A stretch of DNA of 64,000 bases from Raphanus sativus (lineage: Eukaryota > Streptophyta > Magnoliopsida > Brassicales > Brassicaceae), in the NCBI RefSeq assembly GCF_000801105.2, contig NC_079512.1, positions 29,157,848-29,221,847 of the forward strand, in the 5' to 3' direction. This document shows, one piece after another, positions 22,668 through 32,338 of this stretch (the stretch's first letter is position 1; every line of letters starts with the position of its first letter). Below the pieces are notes generated by a model. The model did not search any database, was not told where the DNA came from, and saw nothing but the letters and a program-made list of their open reading frames with translations. The position numbers and the translations under genes are program-made.

Positions 22668-22702
22668 TTGACTTTCTATCTCTCTTACAGATAGAAAGTC
22701 AA
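22668..22702. repeat. Perfect 14-bp inverted repeat, 7-nt loop, at the duplication junction
   Basis: ttgactttctatct at 22668-22681 is followed by a 7-base loop and its exact complement at 22689-22702. It lies where the left copy ends and the right copy begins, and may mark the breakpoint where a duplicated end was templated. Confidence 0.8.
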
Positions 22703-23090
22703 TACCGTATGTTTTAAGAGAATAGAGAACGTACGGAATCAAATCGTCAGATAATCTGATTATATTACTTTCTTCAATTCCTTTCTACCAGCTAAGAAGC
22801 GTCACACATGCTTTGGTTCTTCTAATTTATTTTTGGTCAAATGTGTCACATGCTTTTGGTTTGGGGGGAGTATATAACTAGAAAAAACACAGGTGGTTGT
22901 TAACCAATATTGCTTCACGGTTCAATCCGGTATATTCTGGTTTAATCAGGTCAATCCGGTATATTCTGGTACAAAACGGTTTACTCCGGTTGAATACGGT
23001 TTTATCTTCCGCACCTTATCTCCTTTTGTCGACAACCACAAGTATTAGTCAGTCATCGTCTCCCACTCAACACAATCTCCTCAGTCACTC

Positions 23091-23546
23091 ATGGCGACTC
23101 TCCCTCTCCCTCAAATCTCCACGATCTCTCTCCCTAAACCCTACCTATCCAACACCTCCTCCTTCCCGTTTCGGAACGTGAGTCTCTCAACAAGAAATCG
23201 CCGGATTTTTCTCACCGGAGGAGTCGTTGCTCGTTCGTACAAAGTGGTGGTTGAGCAGGACGGAAAGACGACGGAGCTGGAGGTTGAACCGGACGAGACG
23301 ATTCTATCGAAGGCTCTTGAGTCGGGGATGGACGTGCCGTACGACTGCAATCTCGGCGTTTGTATGACTTGTCCGGCCAAACTCGTGACCGGAACGGTGG
23401 ATCAGAGCGACGGGATGCTGAGCGAAGACGTGGTGGAACGTGGCTACGCGCTTCTTTGCGCGTCCTATCCAACTTCGGATTGTCACATTAAGATGATCCC
23501 TGAAGAAGAGCTCTTGTCTCTCCAGCTCGCAACAGCTAACGACTAA
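23091..23546 (+). CDS. FdC2: Ferredoxin C2, chloroplast 2Fe-2S protein
   Basis: A plant ferredoxin-like electron carrier of the stroma, implicated in photosynthetic electron flow and chlorophyll balance. 151 aa, one exon. About residues 1-45 are Ser/Pro/Arg-rich transit sequence. The ferredoxin fold begins at YKVVVEQDGKTTELEV. Cluster ligands are seen in DCNLGVCMTC (C-x4-C-x2-C), with the fourth Cys 28 residues later in LLCASYP. FdC-type proteins differ from leaf ferredoxin by a C-terminal extension, present here (PEEELLSLQLATAND). It corresponds to At4g14890. The promoter and 5' UTR exist as a second, geneless copy to the left. Confidence 0.92.
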   Translation: MATLPLPQISTISLPKPYLSNTSSFPFRNVSLSTRNRRIFLTGGVVARSYKVVVEQDGKTTELEVEPDETILSKALESGMDVPYDCNLGVCMTCPAKLVTGTVDQSDGMLSEDVVERGYALLCASYPTSDCHIKMIPEEELLSLQLATAND

Positions 23547-24944
23547 CAGTGGACGTTGGTGTATGTTACGGTGTCGTTTTTTGCTTGCTTTTCAAACGTT
23601 CAAAAGGTGTCTAATGATATTAGTCATGCAGACTATGTAGTGCTTGATATGAGTGTTGGCCTGTAGCCTTATTGTAGTAAAATGATTATCACATACCAAT
23701 AGTTATTTGTTTATCATTAACGAAAAAGAAAAGTAAACAACTACAACTGAGCAATAAAATCTACATAAGATCTATGAAGCTTAATTGATAGCTTTAGACT
23801 ATACGCAACTTAGCCAGCGGTTAGCCAAATCTTAAAGCAAACCATTCTCTCAAGATACTCTTCCCTACCACCCTCTACCTCTGAATGTGACCAAAAGAGG
23901 ATATCATTGAACATGTTTTGACCCAAGAACCTTATATATGTGACCAATTCTGCCAAACTTGTAAAATCATCAAGCATTTATGTCAAAGCTCCTCGAGGTT
24001 TTTTTTTTTTAAATGAGAATTATACACATTTTAACATTTTGTTTCAGTCTATTGAGTTTGGACATATGATGTGCCTGATTTAAACCGGGATTAATTAGGG
24101 GAATATATTACACAAATGTAGTGTAGGTTTTGTTTATGCGGAAGCATTTTTTACACAGTTTTAGGGTAGAATATGGTATTCTCCTTTGTCTCAAAATTGA
24201 CGGTGTTATATCTGAGGCTGATATGATTCTTAAACTAACATATATTGGAAAAGTTAAAATGTTATTCTACACCAACATTGACGTTTTCCTTTTCACCAAG
24301 GTGAACACAAACACACTGATGTGCACCAGTGAAATCGGAAACACCAATTCAGATTCACAACACCAACACTACAGACTAGAGAGTGGAGTCAAGAGAAAAA
24401 AAAACAGCATCATATCATGATTTCATATTTTCATTCAAATCGAAATTACCGTGGGTCAAAACGTTGGTTCTACCTGAATCTTGTCTAATTAAAAACATGT
24501 TAAAGCTTGTCAAAAATGAGAAAGGCGTTATCATAAATAAATAAATAAAAGTTAGTAATATTAAAACTAATTTAGAGGCTACGCAAAGAAGACTCATTGA
24601 GTCATTGCAGATTCAAAGAGAGAAATATTTGACAAACATCTAGCTAGAATAGTGTTCTGATAGAAGAAACAAGAGCATGACATTGGTCAACTTCAACATG
24701 CTAAAATTACAGAGAAAGATCCAGGAAAAAGCTATCGGTGCACACTCAATACCAAGCGGCTCCAATACTTTTCAATCATGAAGCTGCAAGGTTCACCAGC
24801 AGATAAAACATTGACTGGAAGAAGCTATCCACCAACTAAATGGTACAAAGAAAAACCTGAAACTGGACGGACCTGAGTGCAGTATGTTCCCACGGTCTAA
24901 ATTGTAACCAAGACACGGTCAACCAGATAGATCCTGCAAGATTA
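23547..24944. other. Spacer right of FdC2
   Basis: It holds the FdC2 3' UTR and AT-rich DNA. 24693-24762 is the source of the segment repeated at 22573-22655. The orthologues expected here by synteny (FRIGIDA-like, F-box and HISN5B genes of At4g14900-At4g14910) are not found. No coding exon of the truncated PHD gene is recognised either. Confidence 0.5.
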
Positions 24945-25047
24945 TCATCTATCATCAACGAAAAAAAATACTTGCGAGAACTCCAAATCACTGAAGAAAA
25001 AACTAGATAAAAATACAACAGGCAAGCTCAGAGATTGTATTATTACC

Positions 25048-26267
25048 AGTGAGACATGTGTAAGTCCGTCATCAAGAGGAGCTGTAAAATCACCAAGACT
25101 TCCTTGTCCATCACTATCATTGGCACATTGTTCCACCCCCCTTTTCATATCGTTTTCAATCTTCCTTTTGGTTTTCCGCGTTAACTGACTGAGTATCTCA
25201 TCTGAGATGAGAGTAGCAGCGGAACCAACTTCACAAGGCTTGGCCACTATTTCCCCACTATTGACCTGCTTAAGAAGGGCTTCATAAGCCTTGATAATAG
25301 ACCAATATGCAGTTCCCCTGGGGCTTATATAAACAGCATCTAAGTAGTCCCTATTCCTTCTAGGTCTATAGTCAATAGTCCACCCTGCTTCCAGCAACAT
25401 TTCTCTGATCCGCTCACGTAATCTCTGCTTCTCCGTGCCTGAACCCCGCTTAACCTTGCCTTCTTTGGTTTTCGGAAGAATCGGCGCCTCGGGTAAAGCT
25501 TTCTCTCTCTCAACCTTCAAAACCTTGTGAGGTTGAACGATCCTCTTCTGCAGCCGCCCTGAAGAATCACTGTCTTCAGAATCTTGGCTCTTCGTGTGTA
25601 TTTTCAACCCATTTGAGTGGTGTATCCTTGCAGTAGTAGGGGGAAGCATATCTTCAGTCTTGATAGCAACACGTATTTTACCAGTCTCCCCAGGTTGTTG
25701 TTGTTGTTTAGCTTGGTGGACATGATGTGGTAACCCTCCTCTCATCACCCTAGGCATGACCTTGAGGACACCGTTTTTGCCCTGAACCCTGATTGGTCGA
25801 TCCAAATCCATGTAAGGCTTGTTGTTCTGTATACTCTCGTTCCCACCAACAACAAGAAGCTGCTTATCTAAACATGGTCTTCTTCTTCTTCTCTTCCTCT
25901 CAATATCTAAATATTTACTACTAGAGGCAGTTCCACATTCCCTATTATATGATTTCTTACCCATACCATCATAGGATCTCCTCAACAACTCATCTTCGCT
26001 CTCTTCATCTTCTTCTAATCTATGCCTCTCCTTCCACTCTCTGCTATTCCCAACAAAACAATCCTCAGGATAATAATAATCCCTTTTCAACCCAAAACGA
26101 GACTCTTCTACATTATTGCCATAGTGAGGCTTATCGCTAGACTCGGAATCACTCGTAGACCTAAGGTTACCAATCGCATCGCTCTTCTTCTTCTTGAGAA
26201 TCAAGCAACCAGAGGAGCTTCGTTTTTTGATTAATACACCACCGGATCTCCTCCCACCTCTCTCCAT
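25048..26267 (-). pseudogene. N-terminal fragment of a PHD-finger/GNAT-type chromatin regulator
   Basis: The minus strand encodes about 407 residues starting MERGGRRSGGVLIKKRSS. A Lys/Arg- and acidic-rich region follows, then the conserved block REMLLEAGWTIDYRPRRNRD with YISPRGTAYWSIIKAYEALL. This is the N-terminal part of the At4g14920/IDM1-like family, whose members continue with PHD fingers and an acetyltransferase-like domain and exceed 1,000 residues. Here the exon ends at a donor (CTG followed by gtaataat, near 25048). Read-through gives only intronic residues and a stop at 24945-24947. No PHD or GNAT exon lies in the next 2.5 kb. The coding block itself is intact and may be transcribed. 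A second in-frame ATG lies 33 bases upstream at 26300. Confidence 0.75.
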
Positions 26268-27900
26268 GTACACACCACCTCCAATTTCAGCGCAATGCAA
26301 TCACACCCGAGGGCGAAGAACCCTAGGAACGCCAGATCTATCACACCATGAAATCTATCTCCCACGGGGAAGAAGAAGAACCCTAGATCTAACAAATTGA
26401 TACTCTTACCGATGAAAATGGACGGCTCCGACAGATTTTGCCCAGGGGATTAATTAAAAAAGCACACGAGAGAGAGCTTTTAGGGTCGAAAGAAGAGGAG
26501 AGAGAGAGAGAGAGATGACTAATTATTGTTTGTTGTTGTTGTTGTTGCAGGAGTTGTTGTTTTAATGGAGAGGGATGAATTTGATCCTGACCGGCTGTAG
26601 CAGGTGCATACACCCAATGTTACAGTAACCGGTCACCGACCGATATTGTACCCTTTGGTTAACAGTTGATTATTTTTTTTGTCTATGCTAAACCATAACG
26701 ACGTCGTGTTATAAGTAAATATTTTATTACAAAAGTGCTGTTCGCCTTAGCTCTTGTAGCTAGATTGGTCTGCGAAGGCACTCTATGTGCAACGTGTGAC
26801 GTTTTCGATGCTCGAGCAAGGCACATAGAGAAGAAAGAAACAAAAGAACAAGAAGCTGAGAAATGTATGCATATATATATATATACAAAATACTTCTCAA
26901 TATCATATGAGGTATTCTAAAATATCTCTTTTTATAAAATAATCCTAAATTAATTGATAAACTGATAAAAAAGTGAAAAACTGGGGATGGTTTTCATGAA
27001 TTATTTACCAGAAATTATAAAAAGGTTTTAGCAAAGTGACTTTTAAGTGAATAAAACTAAAGGAAATGGTTAAAATACTAATACATCGATAAATTATTAA
27101 AACACAGAGGTTTTTTTCAAAATTATAAAAAAAAGTTTTAGCAAAGTGGCTCCAAATGAATAGATAGTCATAGAACCAAAGAAAAATGGTTAAAAAAACT
27201 TAAAACACTACTTATATATGCATCGAAAAATGTTAAAACACTGAAATGTTAGATATTTTAAAAATTAGTATTATTTTTTCTTAGCAAAATGGCTAAGCAG
27301 AGAAAGAGAAACAGTAAAACACTTGATTAAAATTTTGGACAAACATATAAAATGGACTGAATCCACAAGTGTTTAAGCTCCTGCTAATACAAAGTCGCAC
27401 TAGAATCGAACAAGCTTCTATTACAGTGTGGCAATGTCATATCAAAACTTAAAGAAATGTGATCTGTCAAGGAAAGGAATCCTAGTGTAGCTATCTGCAA
27501 CTCCATTACAAGATACATTTGTTTCTCTCTTCACTTCACCTATCAAGCTAATCAAATCAGACACTCGCCAACAAAAAGGAAGCAAAAACATAACTATGAC
27601 AGGCAGGCCCGGCTCTAGGCATGTTGTGGGGGGTGCATTGGCACATGGTCCATTGTAATTTTTGATTTTTTGTCTATATGGTGGTGATGCAAGTGAGAAA
27701 AGCAGTTAATTGACAAAACCCTTTTGTCTATATGGTGGTGATGCCTTCGAATCTTGAAGGTAGTCCTAAGACCTTACCTTGCTAGTATGTAATAATAACC
27801 TTGAGATTTAACCATGCATGAAAAATAGAAGAAGTACATAACATAACTTTATTTGCTGAAACTTAATGTGCTCAAGTAAAAACAACAACATAGCACAACC
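26268..27900. other. Spacer with PHD-fragment leader, degenerate repeats and a lone hAT-like end
   Basis: 26268-26600 is the leader and promoter of the PHD fragment, with a GA microsatellite (about 26496-26514) and a GTT run (about 26526-26547). At 27010-27300 a motif around tttagcaaagtggc recurs three times about 110-140 bp apart. At 27602-27620 caggcccggctctaggcat resembles a hAT terminal repeat, but no partner is found. ttttgtctatatggtggtgatgc occurs at 27668 and about 27722. No gene is seen. Confidence 0.4.
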
Positions 27901-28908
27901 TTACTGAAATATCAAACCCGAACCTCGTAGTTTAAACTCAACAATCTCATCAATCTTTTTCGCCATTTGAGGAGTCAGATGATTCTTCCAGTCGCCAACT
28001 TCACCTTTCCTGAAGAACACATTAGAATCTATACCAATCCTCGTCGTCCCGTTCTTATTAATCTCCAAGTTGCTCAAGTTACGCAAACTACACAAGTTCA
28101 AGATCTCCTTCACTGATCCACTCTTTTCCTCCTCCTCAGTGAATGGACAGTTCAAGAACTCAGCGAGTCTTTTGACTTGAAGAAGTGGCTCCTCAATGAT
28201 CTCTTCATACCTCATAAAAAGAACATTCTCCTTGTCTTCTAAGCTCCCTTTCCAGTAGCTCAACATATGTTCCCAGTAGGGTCCGTACAAGATAACTCCA
28301 CTACAGTAAGCATCAAACATGAGCTCAAAACTGCCTTGATCCATCTTGGTGCGATGCAGCTTGTTTTTGTAATGCCAACCGGAGACAAACGTGTCTTTGA
28401 GACCTCTACACACGTAGACGATTTTGCATGGTGAGGAAGAAGACTTTGCGGTGGCTTCCTGCAATGCATTTAGGTGCATGTGTGTAGAAACGATCATAGG
28501 AGAAGGAAACTTTGCGAGATCTGGAGTTTGGCTACTAGCGTATAGCTCAAGCTCGAGGAACGGGACAAGGTCATGAGGGTTTTGTGAGAGCAAAGGATGT
28601 ATTACTTGGGGATTTTCACGGTACTTTTCTCTATGTACAACGGCAAAAACTAGAGATTTGAGCCAAGTGGTTCCACCTTTGGGTAAAGAAGCGAGGATTA
28701 TGTCGTTCTTGTGTGGCCGGAAATGGTCTTGGACGTCAAGAACGGCTTGGAGTGTGTTGGGATAGTACCAACAACCTTTGTAGTTGTAGAGACTGTAACC
28801 CATGAAATCTTTGTCTGCAGGAAGAGAAGATATCAAGTTCTTGGTTTCTTGGCTAACGTTATCATCTTTCATGTAGTTTGGAAGGTGAGATTCTTGAGAA
28901 GCCTCCAT
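27901..28908 (-). CDS. Cytosolic PAPS-dependent sulfotransferase (SOT family)
   Basis: It transfers sulfate from PAPS to a small hydroxylated acceptor in the cytosol. 335 aa, intronless as usual for plant SOTs. Motifs: 5'-phosphosulfate loop LPKGGTTWLK (about residues 75-84; the usual PKSGTTW has Ser where this has Gly), catalytic His in STHMH (about 143), 3'-phosphate motif YVCRGLKDTFVSGWHY, and the FRKGEVGDWKNHLTP loop near the C-terminus. The overall sequence resembles the flavonol/unknown-substrate SOT5-SOT8 group more than the desulfoglucosinolate or hydroxyjasmonate enzymes, but the acceptor cannot be read from sequence. I know of no SOT at this position in Arabidopsis, so it may be a transposed duplicate. 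It is flanked by RNase H-like relics. Confidence 0.9.
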   Translation of the reverse strand: MEASQESHLPNYMKDDNVSQETKNLISSLPADKDFMGYSLYNYKGCWYYPNTLQAVLDVQDHFRPHKNDIILASLPKGGTTWLKSLVFAVVHREKYRENPQVIHPLLSQNPHDLVPFLELELYASSQTPDLAKFPSPMIVSTHMHLNALQEATAKSSSSPCKIVYVCRGLKDTFVSGWHYKNKLHRTKMDQGSFELMFDAYCSGVILYGPYWEHMLSYWKGSLEDKENVLFMRYEEIIEEPLLQVKRLAEFLNCPFTEEEEKSGSVKEILNLCSLRNLSNLEINKNGTTRIGIDSNVFFRKGEVGDWKNHLTPQMAKKIDEIVEFKLRGSGLIFQ

Positions 28909-29152
28909 TGTGATGCTTTTTTTCTCTAGGTACAGAGAGAGGGAGAGAGAGAACTAGAAAAGGAGGAAGAGATATAAGAGTTTTTGATTTGATGCTTTGG
29001 AAAATCCGGCTCACAAAGTCACATGTTTAGATATTCACAAAGTCACATGTTTATGTATGTTTATAGTAGGCCAGACTTCAGAAAGAAAATGTGGTTTTTT
29101 TTTTTGGCTCATCAAATACTTTTCATTCACCTAAAATGTTTGATACACTGGT

Positions 29153-29617
29153 TTATTCAGACTCAACCTGATACTTCAGCCATATTGGCACAATAGAATA
29201 CAACTTAAGAATACTAGACACAAAAGTGATTGATTCCTTCGCTATCTTGTCCGCTGCCTTATTTCCACCTCTAGCATGATATCTCAGTACAAAGCTTCCA
29301 ATCTGTAACAAGCACTGTCGAATCACCTCAATTGTTAGCAGTAAGATTGGCAACAGTTTCTCTGTTCCATTGATCATGCTAACCAAAGAAGCAGAATCAG
29401 ATTCAAAAATCACATTCTTGTAGCCAAAACTTGCCAAGCACTCTGCTTCCCACTTCACTGCTTCCGCCTCCGCTAGTAGAGGTGATCCCGCTTTTGTTAC
29501 AGCTCGAGCTCCAGCCCACAACAGCCTCCCGTTCTCGTCTCTACATAACCACCCGAGACCACTGGTTTCTCTATCCTTGTTCCACGCACCTTCATTGTTA
29601 CATTTCACCCAGTTCAT
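29153..29617 (-). pseudogene. RNase H-like (RVT_3) domain relic of a non-LTR element
   Basis: A 154-codon frame whose product looks like the RNase H-like domain common at the ends of plant LINE polyproteins and stray genes: WVKCNNEGAW (usually KCNVDGA, so the first catalytic Asp is not conserved), LLAEAEAVKWEAE, FESDSASLV and NKAADKIAKES. There is no upstream reverse transcriptase. Probably a decayed element, although the frame is open and a domesticated role cannot be excluded. Confidence 0.6.
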
Positions 29618-29956
29618 AGGGAGTGGTTTCCACCGTTACATTTCACGAAAGAAAATGTGGTTAAAGTAGACAAAACGCGTGTTTGGGATTGTTTGCATTT
29701 CAGTTATGGCTGCGTCCTAGGCCTCACATGAATCTTATCGTTTCAAGAATTCATTTGCAACTTTACACATTTTTGCCGATGTTGATGAATCAAACTTGAA
29801 GAAAGCAAAAAAGAATTAGAAAGAAATTCAGTTGAATCAAATATCTATTTTTATGATTCATATATTTGATTATGTGAACCAATAATTTACAATACTTTAG
29901 ATTTGTATTTGTACATTTTCAATTTTTTTTTTTTTCAAAATGTATACCACTGAGAA

Positions 29957-30272
29957 TTTTTTTTTTGAACGTCTGGATCGATTATTATCGATTAATTATG
30001 CTATGACAATGATGAGAATATTACAAAGACGATTATACAATCGACAATTCTACCATCTTGTGAGAATACACGCCTGACTGCACCTCTCTGAGCTGTCCTA
30101 TGAGATCCATGTTCGATGGTACGCCCTGCACCAAGCTGAAGATCTCATGTAATCCGTTTCTCCATAAGCTGCATAATTTGGTATTTTCCTGGGGTTTGAA
30201 CCCCAGACCTCCGGATGTAGAAGCATTACATGAACCCTTAGTCAAACCATTGGACCAAGGGGCTTCCACACA
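29957..30272 (-). mobile_element. tRNA-derived SINE, full-length copy
   Basis: Read on the minus strand, the element begins near 30272. It has a pol III A box (tggtccaatggtt, 30257-30245) and a B box (ggttcaaacccc, 30202-30191) about 43 bases apart, then a tRNA-unrelated body, and ends with an A-run (T-run at 29957-29966 on the plus strand). A related copy lies at 35346-36705. Target duplications could not be made out because both flanks are T-rich. The family resembles Brassicaceae SINEs; I do not name it. Confidence 0.72.
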
Positions 30273-30429
30273 TTTTTTTTCTTTTTTCAATTTTTTTTTT
30301 CTTCTTTAAAAAAAATACTTATTTACTATAAATCGGTATTCCTTTTTTTTTTAAAACACTACTAAATAGGTGTTTTTTTGTAACACATACTTCTCACTAA
30401 AAGTTAAGCCCCAAAGATCCTTACAACAT

Positions 30430-30720
30430 GAGATTCAAGGCTGAGGGTTTGGTTCGCTAACAAGTTAGCCCTTTTGTTTTTATACTACGAGATATCCATC
30501 TGAACGAGATGGACTCAAACAGAGATGCACAATAGAGTATGTCTGCGACAATCCCATACAACTCAGAGATGGAGTTTCCATCGTTGGTTGCCTTGATTAA
30601 TAGAGCTGAGTCTGATTCACAATGTCTGCGCTGGACACCCTACTCCATACATTTAAGGACTGCAAGCGCTAGACCTTCAGCAATAAATGCCGAGCTTAGA
30701 GCAACATTATCGCGGAGGTT
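30430..30720 (-). pseudogene. Second RNase H-like relic
   Basis: The minus strand encodes a degenerate RNase H-like domain with a stop: an AEGLALAVLK block, CESDSALLIKATNDGNSISEL and FRWISRSIKTK. It is the same fold class as 29153-29617 but a different, more damaged copy. It lies just beyond the SINE, so the region is a small transposon graveyard. Confidence 0.55.
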
Positions 30721-32338
30721 TAGAGGTTTATTAGGAGGGGACCCACAAAAACACCAAAATCGAGGGGAGAAGTTGCCAAATAAATGACATTTTTGTTAGG
30801 TTTTTGTACTGTTTGCGAGATCCACCGACACGTAATGGCCCGTATTTGATTCGTGTTTAAATTTTTTTTTTTTTAAACCGGACCAACAAAAATAATAATA
30901 ATAAGAACCCTTTTGGGTTTTACCGTTTCAAGGTGGTTCAATTAGAGCAGGTTCCATTCTGCTCCAACGTAAGTCCCAGACCTGCAACTATGGGCTCCTT
31001 CAGCCAAGCCGCATCCTAATCTTGAAAAGCGGACTAATTCAGCCTAACAAAATTATATATGTTAAATTTATATGTTAAATTTGATTCGATTTATTATTCG
31101 TTTTGTTTCGATCTAAAAAATCTGGATATATGTAATTATTTGAAAAGAAAATATTAAAAATTGAAATCCACTAAAAGTTCAAATCATAAATACTAAACTT
31201 TAAACTTTTCTGAGGTGGATATTCGTTTTGTTTCATTTATACAATTGATGTATGCCTACAATTAAATATAAAGTTTTAAACATATCATTTTATATAATTA
31301 TTATTCTAACATATAACTTTATTTAAAAATTAATTATAAATGTTTAAAATTAAGAAAATATAAAATATTTCTATAAAACAACATTTTAAATATTAATTAA
31401 GTTTTAAAATTTATGGAATATATAAATTCATTACTTGTTACATTTTATTTTATATTACGTAAAAATAAGTTTTAAAAACTTATATTATATTTTCTAGATT
31501 TGTTTGTATTGAACAAAATAGATGAGATATCTTTAAATATTCAAATTATCCAAAAAAATAGATATCCGAAAAACAAGATATCTTTAAATACCGGTAAATC
31601 GTAAATACTGAAAACTGCATACACCTCTACCTTTTTTACTACCACCTATATTGGTTTTCAATTTCTTTGAATGACCTAATTCACTCGTTTTTACGGTAAT
31701 AAAGTATGTACAGTATGTGCCATATTCACTCATGTTCAATTGTCGGTTTCTACGGTAATAAAGTATGTACTCATTTCTTTTTTAAATACCAGTTATTCCA
31801 AATTACTCAATTTGTTTCGGTTTAGTTGTCGTTATAGAATCAATTTTTTCATTTCAAAACAGGTGTGTTTTAGAATTTCATTGCAAAATATATTTACAAT
31901 ATTCTTTGATTTTTTTTTATTGAAATATAGTTAAATATATAGGTAATGATATTTTTATTTTGAAAATATGTAAAATTAAATGTTTTTAACTGATGTGTAT
32001 AAGCATAAAACAACAATTAAAATGAAACGGAAAAGTATTCAATAGATTTGGTAAATGTTGACCAAGACATAAACTAATCAGGAAAATACTAAATATCCAT
32101 GAAAACAAAATATTTATTTCAACTTTTTGGTTAGTGACTTACCTAATTCACTCATGTTCAATTAAAAATTCATATACTAATTGGGTAATAAATATTTTTT
32201 AAAAAATTGAATATTTTACTAGCCATTGTGTAGAAAACATTCATTGGAAGAAGATTGGTTAAAAAAACATTCACTCAAAGACGCAACGACTCATTTTTAC
32301 TTCATACTCTCTCTTTCCGTCTTTCTCTGACCAGAGCG
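30721..32338. other. AT-rich spacer left of the SurE gene
   Basis: No gene is seen. A direct repeat (tacggtaataaagtatgta) occurs near 31692 and 31750, and the cctaattcactcatgttcaatt phrase recurs near 31725 and 32140. The last ~100 bases are the SurE leader. Confidence 0.4.

Noticed and set aside
22897..23181. 94-codon frame overlapping the FdC2 promoter and start
   Set aside because: Out of frame with FdC2; composed of promoter and 5' UTR sequence.
24945..25047. C-terminal hydrophobic tail on the PHD fragment
   Set aside because: It is read-through past a splice donor into intron sequence.
27602..27620. hAT terminal repeat
   Set aside because: Only one end-like sequence was found, with no matching partner or 8-bp duplication, so not listed as an element.
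30180..30260. A functional tRNA gene
   Set aside because: A and B boxes are present but no cloverleaf or acceptor stem; they belong to the SINE head.
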